Below are positions 45,738 to 56,400 of a stretch of DNA of 64,000 nt, piece by piece; positions within the stretch are counted from its first letter, which is position 1; the number at the start of each line of letters is the position of its first letter. The stretch comes from Mesostigma viride. Taxonomy: Eukaryota; Streptophyta; Mesostigmatophyceae; Mesostigmatales; Mesostigmataceae. The DNA lies in the NCBI GenBank assembly GCA_009746045.1, contig RPFO01000080.1, positions 5,123,556 through 5,187,555 on the forward strand, written 5' to 3'. A program made the position numbers and the translations under genes. The notes under the pieces were generated by a model that made no database searches, had not been told where the DNA came from, and worked only from the letters and a program-made list of their open reading frames with translations.

Positions 45738-46918
45738 GGCATGGCCGATGAAGTACCCACGTCGCAGGAGGTCGAAGAGCTTCCACTAAACAGCGTAATG
45801 TATAATTAGCTGATCTAATCAATTCGCGCAATTGATATCATTCCCGTCCCTAAAACTAATCCTAGTGCTACCGCACGTGAAGCTAATTATCGTAATTTCC
45901 TCTCGAAGGGATCGACCATGCCGACGTCGAGTTATTCGAGTAACTAGTAAGTATATTTTCCAGATAAATAGGTGTACGTTTATTCCAAATATATCCAATA
46001 GTTAATCCCTGCTGAGCCTAGGGTATCAAGATGTCAGTGGACTATAGTGAGTATATTTTACCAAGACGTGCATTCCCGACGTAAGACTTCTTATAATTAC
46101 TGTATGGTCTACCCGTGTGCCGCGTGGGCAACAACAACAACAACAACAAGACGTCATCAATGGTCTGATCTGGCGCACAGGATGCGGCCAAGATGAACTC
46201 TTATGCGGGCGCGATTGCGATTTGCGGGGGTCCAGCGTACGACCGCACTTGCAGTTTTCACCTTACTGTTGTTGTTGTTCTGCGCTGCGCCGACGAGGAC
46301 ATAGGACATAATTATGTACATACGCCCTCATTTGGCGCGTAAATTAATTGATAGCAGCACGCTGTCTGCACAGGGTCTGCACGCACATGCCATGCTAGCC
46401 GTGAGTGATCTGTGTGTGACAGGTTCATCACAAATTCACGAGGTAAACGAGGTTCTAGCTAGTTAGCGATGGACATGGTTAGAACGGGATGCTACTCGCC
46501 GGACTCGAGCTCGCTGGCATAAAAGTCCGTGGCACCCTCGGCATTAAGCCGTCTTCACGCAAGTTAATGTAAGCTTACTGGTTTACCGGTGTGTGCGACA
46601 TCTGTCTAGCTAAATTGGGGATCGAGGACGAAGATTAAGGCGAACTTTGTAAATATCAATTCCTGGAATTCATGCAAGCTGCGCAGCGGCGGTACTTTTG
46701 CTGTGTGTCACCGGAATCTTTTGCTTTCAACTTCATGGTCGCCGTTCATGCTCGTTGAAGCAGGGTCGAGAAGCCGGCTCTTCTTAACATCCACTGCAAC
46801 AATTACGTGCACGTGATTCCCAGCTTCCATGGCCGCGCCGGCCGCCCGTCCGGCCTGCAGCATTTGAGGCTTGACTAGCAGAAGACATTGTGTGCTGGTG
46901 GCCCTCCTCGCGATTTTC
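45738..46918. other. Upstream region of the hydrolase gene with repeat R2
   Basis: This includes an R2 copy at 45955-46030 (plus). A (CAA)n run lies at about 46129-46148 with a complementary GTTGTTGTTGTT at 46266-46277. No gene was recognised. Confidence 0.5.
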
Positions 46919-47640
46919 CTAGCGGTGGGTCAACGGCATGATATCTGCCTTAGGTAAGGCGTTCCTTCCACAATTACGCTCATAATTTAGGTGATCCTGT
47001 TCAAATGGCGCATACATAATACGTAAGAACAGTAAGTACAATATATTAGTACTTGTTTCACCTTGCGGAACAACCCCCCTTGCCAGTGCGTCGTCGTCAG
47101 CATATTCGTCGCTCAGCATAGCATGATGTGCGTCAAGAAGATGTAGTACAGCTCGCCCGGCCTTATTGGCCCGTTCGCCAGTAATTTCATTACTTACGCT
47201 GTACACATTATGAGGCGACGTTATACCAGCACCATCGCCTAGTAATTTCACTGCAACGTGATCTTATATATGCTTTCCTCTTTCGAAAATCGTAACCCGC
47301 TGATCAGTTGCTAAGACCAACTGCCCTACGGGGGCTGCTCCTACCACTTGCATCAAGTGATGACTAAATGCATGGTCATGACCATGACGAGGGCGCGCTT
47401 CGGCTGCGTGCCTGATGAGGATCGAGCGTGGTACGCAACGCTTCATGTGGTGGCAACACAACACCTGCTGCAGTGGAAGCGTGGCCACAGCCTTTTCAAG
47501 ATTATGGAGCCCAACAGTGGGTAAGGACTGATCTGCACGTGTGCACTGACTTGACAGTCTGTCATCAAAATATACAACTACCTACCTGTACATCCCATAA
47601 GCCAACGTCGAGTCTGTGGGGTTGGAGGTGAAGGGAAAAT
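46919..47640 (-). pseudogene. Unrecognised coding-like stretch with an in-frame stop
   Basis: On the minus strand one frame runs through ...GLHNLEKAVATLPLQQVLCC...VGQLVLATDQRVTIFERGKH, then a single TAA at 47264, then DHVAVKLLGDGAGITSPHNV...AVLHLLDAHHAMLSDEYADD and on to 46919. The amino-acid composition looks coding and the same frame is kept across the stop. The family was not recognised. It could be a decayed transposon gene or an exon whose edges I cannot place; a donor-like AG|TACT near 47055 could end it. Confidence 0.35.
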
Positions 47641-49012
47641 GTGTCATGTCCCTTATGTGTAAGGTAGTACATGTGGCTAGTGCGCTAGTACACCAGCTAT
47701 AGTACGCTGGCTAGGGCCATTTTTACAAGGATTTTCTCCAGCGTTTTCGCTTTGAGAAGAAGAACGGCGTAGTCCGGATTATGCATGAGAATTGCGCCTG
47801 CCCGCTAGGTTGATCACTATTCATGGTAAGTGCGCTATTTCGGGAGTGGAGAGAATGCTGACCACACTTTGGAGGCTTTGTCACATACAATCCCCTGGAA
47901 CGATCGACCGAGCATCTTTTTTTTGGATGCCACAGCAGATGCTAAGCAAGAGCTTTCAATACACAATCAACTTCATTTTCAGCGGTCTTGCCGAGAAACT
48001 GCTTGCAAACGTGTACATCTGGGATTCTTATATGTCATATCGGGCACGCCGCGTGAGTTGTGACGGTTGGGGTGTTTTTGAGAATGTCCATGGTTCATCG
48101 ATGGAAAGTTGTTTCTGATTGATTGCCGACCTGTAGATGATCTACTCCAACGGGCGGCGTTCAGCGGGAACAAACGGGTCACACACCGAGGGACTTTGCA
48201 CCCTTCGGGGTTCTCATGACCTTGCAATTGGCCCATTCAAGGGCAGCAAGCATAACTTCACCATGTTGCAGGGCAGTTGCTTGCTTGATGACTTAGAAGC
48301 TTTGTTTCCAAATGTCGCGCGCGCACTCGCTGATTTGTACGGCCACCCCGCCTACCAATGGTGTGCTTTGCTCTATTAAGTAATTTCTTGGTTATGAACC
48401 AAGTGGAGATTGCGTCTTGGGGGTACCAGTAAAGGAGCCTTCGACTCCGATACACAATTCTTGCCTCTCTACTAGTTTTAGGAATGTCACCCCTGCGCAT
48501 TCAGCATCACCACTGCCAACCAACGTGCAGCCAAAACCATGCATGATGGCATGTCTACGGACCCCGGCGGAGTGAGGGGTTGGAAAGGTCGCAGGCACTT
48601 TTGCATAGTTACTGCGTGGGCAACAAGAAAGCGCTCAAATTGCTTGTACGGGGAGCGAGGGCCCACCAGATGGTCATGTTTTTTTTCCTTCCTTGCAAAC
48701 TGCCTCTGGATCATGCTTGTGCGGCTGTTCAGCAATCAGGTTTTTTCAGTGCTATCCCCCGTTCTGGGAGGAGTACAGACGGCTTGCGAGCCAAGTGCGC
48801 TGAGGATTCCCATCATGCAGGCAAAATTGCACGGGCTCTGCGTACACATGCATCCATGGCTCATTACTATGTGACGGAGGCATTCATCGCCTAAATGTGA
48901 TGGAGACTGACGCTGGCGCCATTACTAATCTGATGTCACCATCGCATAATTAATCTGATTTCACCAATTGTTTTATTTTTGTTTTGGTATTTAACGGCTT
49001 TAGTTATATTGC
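47641..49012. other. Unresolved region, probably decayed transposon DNA
   Basis: Several short overlapping frames are present, none convincing. GGGTACCAGTAAAGGAGCCT (48421) is a diverged match to the type C 3' UTR, suggesting an old insertion in minus orientation. Confidence 0.4.
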
Positions 49013-49129
49013 ATGGACTTTCCCGATTTCTTGTTCAAGAAATGCCATGTTTTAGATCGACAGTTTTACCACCCACACGTGCACATATGCACACGCACAG
49101 TACTATACTATAGTGAACACACACAAACT

Positions 49130-49290
49130 CACACACACACACACACGCACACGCACACGCACACGCACACGCACACGCACACGCACACGCACACGCACAC
49201 GCACACGCACACGCACACGCACACGCACACGCACACGCACACGCACACGCACACGCACACGCACACCAACACGCACACGCACCCACCCAC
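49130..49290. repeat. (CACACG)n microsatellite
   Basis: Roughly 25 hexanucleotide units, then CACCCACC. It is the first of three adjoining arrays. Confidence 0.95.
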
Positions 49291-49316
49291 CCACCCGATT
49301 TTTCCTCGGTATAAGT

Positions 49317-49738
49317 GTGGGTGTGGGTGGGGTGGGGTGGGGTGGGGTGGGGTGGGGTGGGGTGGGGTGGGTGGGGTGGGGTGGGGTGGGGTGGGGTGGG
49401 GTGGGGTGGGGTGGGGTGGGGTGGGGTGGGGTGGGGTGGGGTGGGGTGGGGTGGGGGGGTGGGGTGGGGTGGGGTGGGGTGTGTGTGTGTGGGGGGGGGG
49501 GGGGGGGGGGGGCTGGGTTGGGGGGGGCCTGGGGGTGGGGTGGGGGTGGGGGGGGGTGGGGGTGGGGTGGGGGTGGGGGTGGGGGTGGGGGTGGGGTGGG
49601 GGTGGGGTGGGGTGGGGGTGGGGGTGGGGTGGGGTGGGGGTGGGGTGGGGTGGGGTGGGGGTGGGTGGTGGGGGGGGTGGGGTGGGTGTGGGGGTGGGTG
49701 GGGTGGGGGTGGGGGTGGGTGTGGTGGGGGTGGGGGCG
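49317..49738. repeat. (GGGGT)n array
   Basis: GGGGT and GGGGGT units are interrupted by a run of about 22 G (49491-49512). The plus strand is almost free of C for 420 bp. Confidence 0.95.
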
Positions 49739-49980
49739 GGAGGGAGGGAGGGAGGGAGGGAGGGAGGGAGGGAGGGAGGGAGGGAGGGAGGGAGGGAGGG
49801 AGGGAGGAGGGAGGGAGGGAGGGAGGGAGGGAGGGAGGGAGGGAGGGAGGGAGGGAGGGAGGGAGGAGGGAGGGAGGGAGGGAGGGAGGGAGGGAGGGAG
49901 GGAGGGAGGGAGGGAGGGAGGGAGGGAGGGAGGGGGAGGGAGGGAGGGAGGGAGGGAGGGAGGGAGGGAGGGAGGGGGGG
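49739..49980. repeat. (GGGA)n array
   Basis: About 58 units of GGGA with two GGA slips and one extra GG. It adjoins the (GGGGT)n array. Confidence 0.95.
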
Positions 49981-50059
49981 CGGAGGGGCAAACGGGGCTT
50001 GCACCGCAGCCTTTGATCACAGCAGGGCCACCCTTCGGTAGCTGCGGATGTGTCCTCGA

Positions 50060-50640
50060 CCCTTCCGGGACGCACTGTATAGTGTGTGTGGGCGGTCAGA
50101 ATCAGATCTGGTACCTCTATCTGGATGTGATTCCGCCCTCCTCGGGGCAGTGCTGGCCATGGTCCGGCCGGTCTTTCCCCATGCCACACCCTGTGCGACG
50201 ACACAGACGGGGCTGCCCTCGATTCGCCGAACCACTGCCCTGACATAACGGTCCTCGACTACAATGGGCAGGGCTACCACTTACCGTATTAATGTCTCCG
50301 TGGCCCGGCCGCTTTCCGCCCGCCATCCTTCGGGCGCGGTAGTGGACGCGGGGGGCGCGGCCGCTGTCGTTAAGCACGACAATGTTGCCTCTTAAGGCTC
50401 GGTGGGGCATCATGTCAGGTCATACCTTTGTGTTGGAGAAGTTTGGGGCCATGGGCCCAAAGGCGGCTGAGTTTTTCCATGAGTGCTGCCAGCGCCGCGA
50501 GGACTGCCTGGACCTTGAATGCCAGAGTTCCCCGTGGTCAGCTCGGACCTGGTCCTCCTATTGGCCGCAGCGGCTGTCACTTACCTAGTGACTAGCCGGC
50601 CGTTGCGGATTTGTTGTTCCGCCGTGACTGGGCTGACTTT
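50060..50640 (+). pseudogene. Remnant resembling a retroelement C-terminal region
   Basis: Scattered frames read CPDITVLDYNGQGYHLPY (about 50230-50285) and GHTFVLEKFGAMGPKAAEFF (about 50420-50480). They recall the restriction-like endonuclease tail of some non-LTR polyproteins (PD...DVTV..., then TFxPFVxExFG). Frameshifts and stops abound. This is a weak resemblance from memory of the family pattern. Confidence 0.35.
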
Positions 50641-50814
50641 CTTGCCACCCAACTAGCTTTCTAGATCATTCGATCGTGGGCAGTGGCACGTTGCTGCCCT
50701 TTCAATCGGGTAGTTAATGTGTAGCTCAAGTGCTTTTAGTTTAATTTGTGCCATTCCTTCGGCTGGCTCGATCGAGGTCTGAACCATTTTTCACCTGTTT
50801 TCTCTTTTCTCGGC

Positions 50815-50960
50815 CTTGTTATCAAGGAGACAACTTGTTAGATCAAGGAGACAACCAGCGCAGGCCAGAAATCTTACTTACGTAAGGAATGAATACTTAA
50901 TGAATACGTAGTTATCAAGGAGACAACCAGCGCAGGCCAGAAATACGTAGTTATAAATGG
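50815..50960 (-). mobile_element. Tiny R1 insertions with target duplications
   Basis: TCAAGGAGACAACCAGCGCA plus GGCCAGAAA (50915-50943, 29 bp) is flanked by TACGTAGTTA at 50905-50914 and 50944-50953; the match extends to 13 bp. Just left, a 12-bp TCAAGGAGACAA (50822-50833) lies between two CTTGTTA copies, then another 30-bp R1 end follows. Confidence 0.75.
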
Positions 50961-51261
50961 TTAATCACGCAAGTATTCATTACTGATTATAATGCATAAT
51001 TGCATATGGCGTGGCACACTGAGATGCACATTATTGTTTGCTAATTGCGTGTAGCCACACAGGCACGTCATACTCGCGGGTACATTAATTAATTAATTAA
51101 TCAAACAAACCAACACGTGCTGCTGTTGGGGAATTAACGTGTACGTGGGAGTCGTGGGTACATAATAGGCCTACAACTCAGTGTATGCAAAGAAAGCACG
51201 TTGCACATGCCAGATTAAACAGGCATGCACCTCGCTGGAGATCGAAGCATGGATCGAGGGA
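50961..51261. other. AT-rich spacer
   Basis: It contains ATTAATTAATTAATTAAT at about 51086, possibly the tail of another lost element. No gene was seen. Confidence 0.45.
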
Positions 51262-51345
51262 ACCTATTAATTAATGAATGAATTAACTAATTAATTATTA
51301 GTCTCGTGTCCCTGTTGCATGGTGGGGGACCACGGAGCACTGAAT
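51262..51345 (-). mobile_element. Type B 3' end, truncated
   Basis: The tail TATTAATTAATGAATGAATT and the hairpin with arms CTCGTGTCCC and GGGGGACCACGGAGCAC lie next to the 3' end of element B. The same end occurs at 60905-60955. Confidence 0.7.
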
Positions 51346-51685
51346 TATTTCCCCAATTGATTTAAGATTAATTAATTAATTAATAGACACGTGACTGCGT
51401 CACGTGAGCATAAGTCCTCAGTGGGAGGGGAACATGGGATGGAATGGATGGTATAAGCTATCTAGGTCCTAGTTACAGGGGTGTGGGCACCGCGGCCCGA
51501 ATCGCTATGAATGCCATACTTGGTCACACGCGGAGCCCCCACAGGCTTGGGGGTGGTCTCCTTCATCACTACTTGCCATCTATCCTTGCGCACCATCTGC
51601 CTAGCTCCATATTACAGACAAACCAGGAGGCTGCCCGGGGGTGAGCCCGTCACGTCTAGTGTAGCACATGTCCATGCCGAGTCTA

Positions 51686-53216
51686 TCACGAAAAGTCCAC
51701 GGGTGGCGGCCCTGCCGCGCGCGGCCGGGGGCACGCCAGGTGAGGACATATCGCCCCGGCTGGGCGGGCTTGGTGCCTGGCAGCTAGTCTATCTGATGTA
51801 TCTACCTGATCTGTGCGGGCCAGGTGCCCGGCTAGGCCCAGGCGCCTGTGCCTAATAATGTGGGAAACATAGGGCAAATCAGCGTACAAATCCTCATTAC
51901 TAATGTGCAAACCAAAGGGGATGTTAAGGGCCTTGCGCAGCATCTTGGTGACGGCGCCGTCGAGTCGTTGCTCCAGCTCCTGCATCAGTGTCCACGTCTC
52001 GGCGCCGTAGGTCAGGATCGTCAGAATGACGACCTTGAAGAGGTCACGCTTGACGATCCGGGGTAGGGCGGGGTTGCTCCACCAGCGGCGGTGGTCATGG
52101 AGGTGCGCCCACGCCATGCCGATCCGTGTCGTCATGTCGTCCTCGCAGTCGGGAAGCCAACTGCCGAGCAGCTTGAAGCGGCCTGAAGGAGGGTAGTTGA
52201 CCTCGGCATCGTCTAAGAGGCGGAGTGTGGGTGGGGGCCCTGCCATGCCGAGGGCCAGGGCCTCCGTTTTGGGGCTGATTTCTAGACCAACCGCCCGAGC
52301 CTCGAGCGCCAGGCAGTCCAGCCAAAGTTGGGCAGACTCCGGCTTCTCGATGAGCGTGATGTCGTCGGCGTAAATGAGGTCAGCTAGTAAATTCTGCTTG
52401 TTAGTCGGCCCCCTTCCCCAAGCTCGTTCGTGATCGCTAGGCCAGGGGCACGGCCTGCAATGCTAGCAAAGCGAGCACGTGCCTGGCGCATAACATAATC
52501 CACTACAATAATAAACAGGTACGGCGACAGGACGCAACCCTGCCAGACGCCGGTCTGCAGTGGGCATGGCGGGGTAATGCCGTGTTGAGTGCGCACCGAA
52601 GTGGTCGACCCCTCATACAGCGTGCGGATGACGGTAATCAGGGGAGTGGGGACGCGAGCGCGAGCAAGTACAGCCCATAGAGCGTCCCAGAGGACAGAAT
52701 CAAAAGCCTTGATGAAGTCGACGAAGATCAGGATGGCGGGAAACTCACCAGGTTGCAGGAGAGCGATTTCCTCGAAGAGGCGACGCGCGACGAAGATGGC
52801 CATGACGGTGTTGCGCCCAGGACGGAAGCCCATTTGACTTTCCCCAAGGTGACAGTCGAGAGCAGAACGAAGGCGGTTGAGGATCATGCGCATGAACAAC
52901 TTAAGTGCGGCGCTCTGGATGCATACTCCTCTGTAGTTGGCGGGGTCGTCAGGGGAACCTTTGTTTTTGTACAGCATTATACGGTAGCTGTGCTGCCACT
53001 CAGGAATCGGCGGCGCGTCGGCAAGCAGGATCCGGTTGCAGACGTCAAGCAGGAACCCCGTGAGCGCCGTCAGCTTAATCACCGGGGCTGGGAGCTGGTC
53101 AGGTCCAACGGCGGCATAGAAGCGGAGTTGCTTGGCGGCGGTGCTCAGCTCGAGCTCGGTGAACGGCGGGAGCTCGTTGGGGTCGGCCAGGGGTTCCGTC
53201 AGGACTGGGTACGTGT
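51686..53216 (-). pseudogene. Reverse transcriptase of element B
   Basis: The frame from about 53216 reads LTEPLADPNELPPFTELELS, then YRIMLYKNKGSPDDPANYRG, SQMGFRPGRNTVMAIFVARR, motif A FVDFIKAFDSV and GVWQGCVLSPYLFIIVVDYV. It stops at 52384; the next frame carries ADLIYADDITLIEKPE (catalytic YADD at about 52360) and continues through FKLLGSWLPDCEDD, LTYGAETWTL and LGLAGHLARTDQVD to 51686. The frameshift lies just before the catalytic motif, so the copy is dead. Motif order and spacing match element A. Confidence 0.85.
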
Positions 53217-53219
53217 GTA

Positions 53220-53368
53220 GCTTGTGTCACTGGACCCGAGTGGGACCAGCGCTATAGTGGTCACGAGGGCCGACTTGTAGTCACGAGGGCCGCATGGCCC
53301 GAGTGGCTACAAGTCGTCCCGAGTGGCCACTAGAGCGCTGCGTCCCACGAGTGTCCAGTGATACAAGC
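53220..53368. repeat. 149-bp imperfect palindrome
   Basis: Two arms of about 72 bp pair around CATG near 53293. Segments GCTTGTGTCACTGGAC / GTCCAGTGATACAAGC and CGACTTGTAG / CTACAAGTCG are nearly perfect. Mismatches cluster where CACGAGGG faces CCCGAGTG, as if short GAGTGGC-type units were shuffled. It forms the left end of the DNA element. Confidence 0.85.
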
Positions 53369-54354
53369 AGCTTGTCCACAAGTGGGACTAGTGCGGAACT
53401 TGTACCACCGCAGTGGGACAAGTACGAACAGTCTGGTAGATTTGTCCCCGAGATTTGGTCAGAATTGGTCCAAAGCAATGAATTTTTCATTTCTCGGACC
53501 ATCGTGTCCGTAGATGGACATGAAATAAAGACGTTACGGAATCTACACCTTACACGTGCCCCGACTGCGTCGGGGGTTCAGTTTCCAGGGAGGCGGGGAA
53601 GTTGCTTTTGAACCAGATTGCAGTACCTCTACCTGTTGTTTGTCCGCGTGAAAAGTTCAGTGATCCGCTTGAATAATAACCGCCTCACGGAAATAAAAAA
53701 GGGAGAATCCACCATCTTCCGGAGCAGTCCGGAGCCATGATTGAATCTTCAGGCCTTGTTCAGGCTGCCATTTTAGTAGAGATTGTCTCCCGGAACCAGA
53801 GTGGGCCAGACAATACAGATTCCGATCTAGAAAGTGTCCAGGCCCGGACAAAGAAGCAGGCTGCCGGCAGAATATTCTTGTTGACCAGTTCCAGGCTGAC
53901 AAGTCCAGTGCGCGCCGTCATGGCGCCTTTTGTAACTGCCGCGGTTTCTTGGCCACCCCTCCACAACGGTTCAGCGCGCCCGTAGTCTACCGCGGCTTCT
54001 TGGGGCCACCTCCCGCCCCGCCACCCCCGCCCTTCCGCCAACGATTTTCGCCGCTGATTTAATTGATCCTGACGACAGACCTCTCGTTCTGGGTTTCCGC
54101 TCATCCAGTTTAACCGTCCGATGATTGATCTACGGCCACGCATACGACCGCGCCAGGGCGCCACCTTTTCCATAGTTTCCCCAAAACCACCAACATTTCA
54201 AAAGTGTCATACTTTTATTTCGAACCCAAGATCCGACAGTTCAGACTGGCGGGCCGAATATCTGACGGTCAAATCTGCGAGTGGTACCAGGCAAAAAGGA
54301 ATCACAGTGATCGCAGGGAATTTGGCTGTGCACTTGTCCCACGCCGTGGACAAG
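53221..54354. mobile_element. 1134-bp inverted-repeat DNA element inside element B
   Basis: It splits ORF2 of element B between the linker and the RT domain. The ends CTTGTGTCACTGG...GTGGGAC and, inverted, CTTGTCCACGGCGTGGGAC are flanked by TAG at 53218-53220 and 54355-54357. GTGGGACAAGT motifs recur inside (about 53380-53430). No credible transposase was found, so it is non-autonomous. The exact ends rest on an imperfect inverted repeat. Confidence 0.65.
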
Positions 54355-54363
54355 TAGTCCTGC

Positions 54364-56255
54364 TCAGCGGCGGGCGGCGTGGGCGGCGCAGGGACGTCCG
54401 CCGGTGCTACTGGCCAGGCGTGCGGCCGCCAGAGGGCCAAGCGGCGGAGGCGGCGGGGGGGCGCCGAGCAGCCGGGACTGGGAGGAATACCACTGGTCGA
54501 GCTGCTGCTGCGGTGAGCCAGAGAGCGTCCGCGGCGCCGGCTGCGCGCCGCCGGCGGGCCGTTGGGCGTGACGCAGGCGGGTCCAGGCGTACTTGCCGTG
54601 CTGGTCCTTGAGGTGGGCGAAGTACTCGCGGACATGAAGGTCCTCCTGCTCCTTGGTCGCCTGCCGGATGGCCGAGTGGTAATCGGCTTTGAGGCGGGCG
54701 TAGCGGGCGGGGTCGCTGTTGTCGCGCAGGGCTTGCCGGGCCTGGATGACGGCGGGGAGCCGGTGCAGGCTGGTGAAGCGGGGCGGGCGGCGGGGGGGCA
54801 GTAGGGCCCCGGCCGCGGGCAGCTTGTCAGCGAGGTGCCGAAGGGCCGATGCCGGGCCGGCAGCGAACAGCTGGGCGTGGCTGGCCGGGATGTCCAGCGC
54901 GTCGACGAACGCCTCTGCGGCGCGCTTGTGGGCGCGTTTTTCAGGGAAGTCCTCCAGAGCGTCGTCAGATTTCTCGAGCAACTGAAGTGTGCGCAAATCA
55001 GGTGGTGCCACGTGCTTACGAAAGGGCGAGGGGAATCGCAGCCTGGCGGATGCGGGCGGTGACGATGCGATGATCGGAGCGCACCAGGGGGATCACAACA
55101 TGCGAGCGAGCAGCTAGTACAGATCCTTGATGACGCTTGCGCATTACAACAACATAGTCAATGCAGCGTTCAGTGCCAGTTGGCGAGGTGTGTGTGACCA
55201 AAGCATCTGGACTATGTGGAAAGCGAGTGTTGGCAGTGACCAAATCGCATGTCGTAAGCAAATCAGCAAAAAGTTCAGTGTTGGCATTGGAGACCGTACC
55301 GTTGGGGGCGTGCTGACAGCCGCCAGTACCCGGTGGTAGCGTGGCGTTGGCGTCCAGCAGCAGAGCGAGGTAGTTGCGACCAGGGATGCCGTTCGCCAGG
55401 TTCTCCAGCGCTGCAAAGAAGTCCTTGCGGTCTTGTTCTGGGTGGCCGGAGTGGGGTGCGTAACCAACGCCCACCGTCAGGGCGTAGGTCGAGTGGCCCT
55501 CCATCGAATGAAAAGTGGCCACGAGGAGCCGAGCGTTGACCAGCTGGGGTTCGCCCATGTGGCGTACGGCGAGCGGGGAGCAGAGGAGACCGACGCCCCC
55601 GTTCCCGGTGCCGTCGCCGCCTCCGTAGTAGAACCGCCAGCCGTCGATGTCGTCAGCAACAAGGGCAGTTGATCCGCGGGCCGATGCAGTGCGCCTGTGT
55701 TCTTGGATTCCCAGGATGGCGATATTATTGTCGATGCAGAAACCAATAAGATTGGAGACTCGATGGCACTGCATGACAGTCGTCACTGCGCAGGCAGTGA
55801 CAGCGGTCAGCGTCGGGCTGGAGCGTGCGGGCGTTGAAGGTGGCGATGACCAAGGGCGCGCGTTGACCGAAAAGGGGGGTGCAGGCGGGGGTGGGGGCGG
55901 AGATGGAGCAGGGTGGTGATGGGGGTGGGGGTGGAGGTGGTGGGGTAGGGGGGGCGGGTTGGGGACTTATGCTTTCAATCACCGTTTCGATTCTTCCTGC
56001 CAACGCGTCGAGGCGACGCCGACGGTTGGCTCGGGTGGCCAGGTAGAATGAGTCTGCGTCTGCACGCATAAGAAATGCGTGCAGTCTGAGGAGGTTTCGG
56101 AGGCGGCCGCGCGAGGCGGGGCGGACCTGGCTCACTGCCGACCCGGTGCTCTCTCTCCGACAGCCCAAGGGCTGCGAAGGCAAAGGGGCGGGAAGGGGAG
56201 TTAGGCAGATCCCACTGCTAAAGCCGCGGAGCCGCGGGGCCGCGAGCGTCGTCAT
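54364..56255 (-). pseudogene. Endonuclease and linker of ORF2 of element B
   Basis: The ATG at 56255 opens a basic leader and a Pro-rich stretch, then VIATFNARTL. After a frameshift near 55790 the AP-endonuclease continues: FCIDNNIAILGIQEHRR, GGVGLLCSPLAV, LALLLDANATLPPG and SDHRIVTARIR. A second frameshift near 55020 leads into a linker (KHVAPPDLRTLQLLEKSDDA...DLHVREYFAHLKDQHGKYAW) ending at 54364, by the inserted DNA element. Motifs match the APE family: Asn of FN-R-TL, Glu of QEH, and the SDH near the end are present. Confidence 0.85.
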
Positions 56256-56400
56256 TGATAGGAGAGAAGGGTTTGCAGCGCGGGCTCCGGCTCAGGTGCA
56301 AAGCGAACGAATTTATTAGGGGGACGGCCAAGCCTGGCAGCCATACCTGAGCTGAAGTTGCCCCGAACAATTTAAGATATAGTGAACCTATTACCTATAT

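Larger units (their letters stand above)
51371..56290 (-). mobile_element. APE-type non-LTR retrotransposon B
   Basis: This minus-strand element carries ORF2 from ATG 56255 to about 51690, then a 3' UTR, a type C hairpin CACGTGACTGCGTCACGTG (51388-51406) and a (TTAA)n tail at 51371-51385. No ORF1 lies upstream before element C begins, so it is 5'-truncated or was cut. It contains a 1134-bp DNA element at 53221-54354. No target duplication was found. It is a paralogue of element A. Confidence 0.8.

Noticed and set aside
49035-50246. Frames of 230-400 residues rich in GGVGW, SLPP or HTHT
   Set aside because: Microsatellite translation only.
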